Shown: in pieces, positions 5,294 through 5,851 of the stretch
How the letters are laid out: each line of letters begins with the position of its first letter
How positions within the stretch are numbered: position 1 is the first letter of the stretch
NCBI GenBank assembly: GCA_023249395.1
Contig: JAHFCS010000154.1
Location: 1-5,851, forward strand
DNA from: Gemmatimonadota bacterium
GTDB lineage: Bacteria; Gemmatimonadota; Gemmatimonadetes; Gemmatimonadales; Gemmatimonadaceae
Length of the DNA: 5,851 bases
Direction of reading: 5' to 3'
Translations under genes and position numbers: made by a program
The notes under the pieces: generated by a model
Database searches by the model: none
Told to the model about the DNA's origin: nothing
What the model saw: the letters and a program-made list of their open reading frames with translations, nothing else

Positions 5294-5851
5294 TCTGAGG
5301 CATGGACTGGTCCCGGCCATCGCGCTCAGCCTCGTGTCACAGGCGGCGCAGGCACAGTCGGTCCTTCTACAGATCCGGCCTCATGTCGGCGACACGCTTT
5401 ATGTGCGGCTCGACCAGCAGGTCGAAATGACGGGAATGCCGGCCGGCTGCGGAAACCAGCAGGGAGTTTCAGGACTTCGTGCGAGGAGCGTGCCGGTCAA
5501 TTGCGCCGAAACGCGCACGATGCACACGACGATGGAGGTGTTCAGCCGGGCGATTGCGCGTAATGCAACCCGTGACGCCACCGACATGCTGGCGTTTACC
5601 GATTCGGTTAGAACTTCGAGCGGAAATCGTGGCAGCGAGACACCCACTACCAGGCAGCCGGCGTCGCGCGGCCCGGTGGAGATCAGGATCTCCACCGATG
5701 GCGGTGTGGAGCTTGGCGCGGGACCGGCGAGTGACGAGGTCCGCACGCTCTTCGGACAGATGCCGGCGACTCTCTCGCGCAAGGCGGTCGGTGTGGGGGA
5801 GAAATGGATTCGCGAGATGCGCGTACCTCTTACCCGCGAGCCCGGCGCGAC
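5283..5851 (+). CDS. Secreted/periplasmic protein of unknown function (partial, 3' end outside window)
   Basis: An open frame of 189 codons with no stop before the window edge. The N-terminus is a signal peptide: short n-region with R6, hydrophobic segment GLVPAIALSLVSQAA, and a signal peptidase I site AQA/QS after residue 24. No lipobox cysteine is present. The mature part begins VLLQIRPHVGDTLYVRLDQ, has two cysteines (C56, C74) that could pair, a Ser/Thr-rich low-complexity stretch (about 108-125), then VEIRISTDGGVEL and a segment with VGVGEKWIREMRVPL. The 'GD-T-L' opening and 'vGekW' near the end recall DUF6263-like exported proteins, but I would not assign the family from this alone. The ATG at 5283 overlaps the end of herA by 11 nt, so it is probably co-transcribed. 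No Shine-Dalgarno is seen. The signal peptide makes the frame convincing. Confidence 0.75.
   Translation, partial: MASSLRHGLVPAIALSLVSQAAQAQSVLLQIRPHVGDTLYVRLDQQVEMTGMPAGCGNQQGVSGLRARSVPVNCAETRTMHTTMEVFSRAIARNATRDATDMLAFTDSVRTSSGNRGSETPTTRQPASRGPVEIRISTDGGVELGAGPASDEVRTLFGQMPATLSRKAVGVGEKWIREMRVPLTREPGA
5674..5697. repeat. Perfect 11-bp inverted repeat with 2-nt spacer
   Basis: CGGTGGAGATC, AG, GATCTCCACCG: the right arm is the exact reverse complement of the left. It lies inside the secreted-protein gene (coding PVEIRIST) and could form a strong hairpin in RNA or a cruciform/protein site in DNA. No T-run follows, so it is not a rho-independent terminator. Confidence 0.8.

Noticed and set aside
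5674..5697. Rho-independent terminator after herA
   Set aside because: The hairpin is not followed by a T-run and lies in the middle of an open coding frame.
5399..5782. Minus-strand open frame opposite the secreted-protein gene
   Set aside because: The plus-strand frame has a signal peptide and a coherent start; the antisense product has no recognisable features.

Overview
The window is GC-rich (roughly 60% or a little more, by eye), densely coded bacterial DNA. I see no mobile elements, tRNA, rRNA or CRISPR. The most likely source is a member of Gemmatimonadota. The reasons are the type of degenerate DEAD-box-like protein with an Arg/Gly/Pro-rich tail next to thymidine kinase, the frequent lack of Shine-Dalgarno sequences, and the overall coding style. 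This assignment is inference from remembered family resemblance, not a search result.

Layout: two divergent gene groups share a control region at about 1876-2034. Leftward (minus strand) are a 460-residue protein with the outline of a DEAD-box RNA helicase but with its catalytic motifs altered or missing (493-1875), then a type II thymidine kinase that overlaps it by ATGA and runs off the left edge (1-496). Rightward (plus strand) are a stand-alone Lrp/AsnC ligand-binding (RAM) domain protein (2035-2313), a NurA-type nuclease (2310-3329), a HerA-type hexameric ATPase (3326-5293) and a secreted protein of unknown function that runs off the right edge (5283-5851). All three rightward junctions overlap (4, 4 and 11 nt, if the GTG start of nurA is right), so the group is probably one translationally coupled operon.

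How they may work together: HerA and NurA form the known motor/nuclease pair for DNA end processing. A small RAM-domain protein produced in coupled fashion just upstream could sense a small molecule or help regulate the operon, but that is inference. On the left, the helicase-like protein lacks a P-loop and has AWAD in place of DEAD. It therefore looks like a non-catalytic RNA-binding protein, coupled to a salvage enzyme for dTMP synthesis. The control region has two extended -10 elements that point at each other. If both are real, the two operons would compete for RNA polymerase and their RNAs would be complementary at their 5' ends.

Most unusual points: the pseudo-helicase, the RAM-NurA-HerA-secreted protein operon, the non-classical Walker A of HerA (GMSGLATKTS), and a perfect 11-bp inverted repeat inside the last gene.
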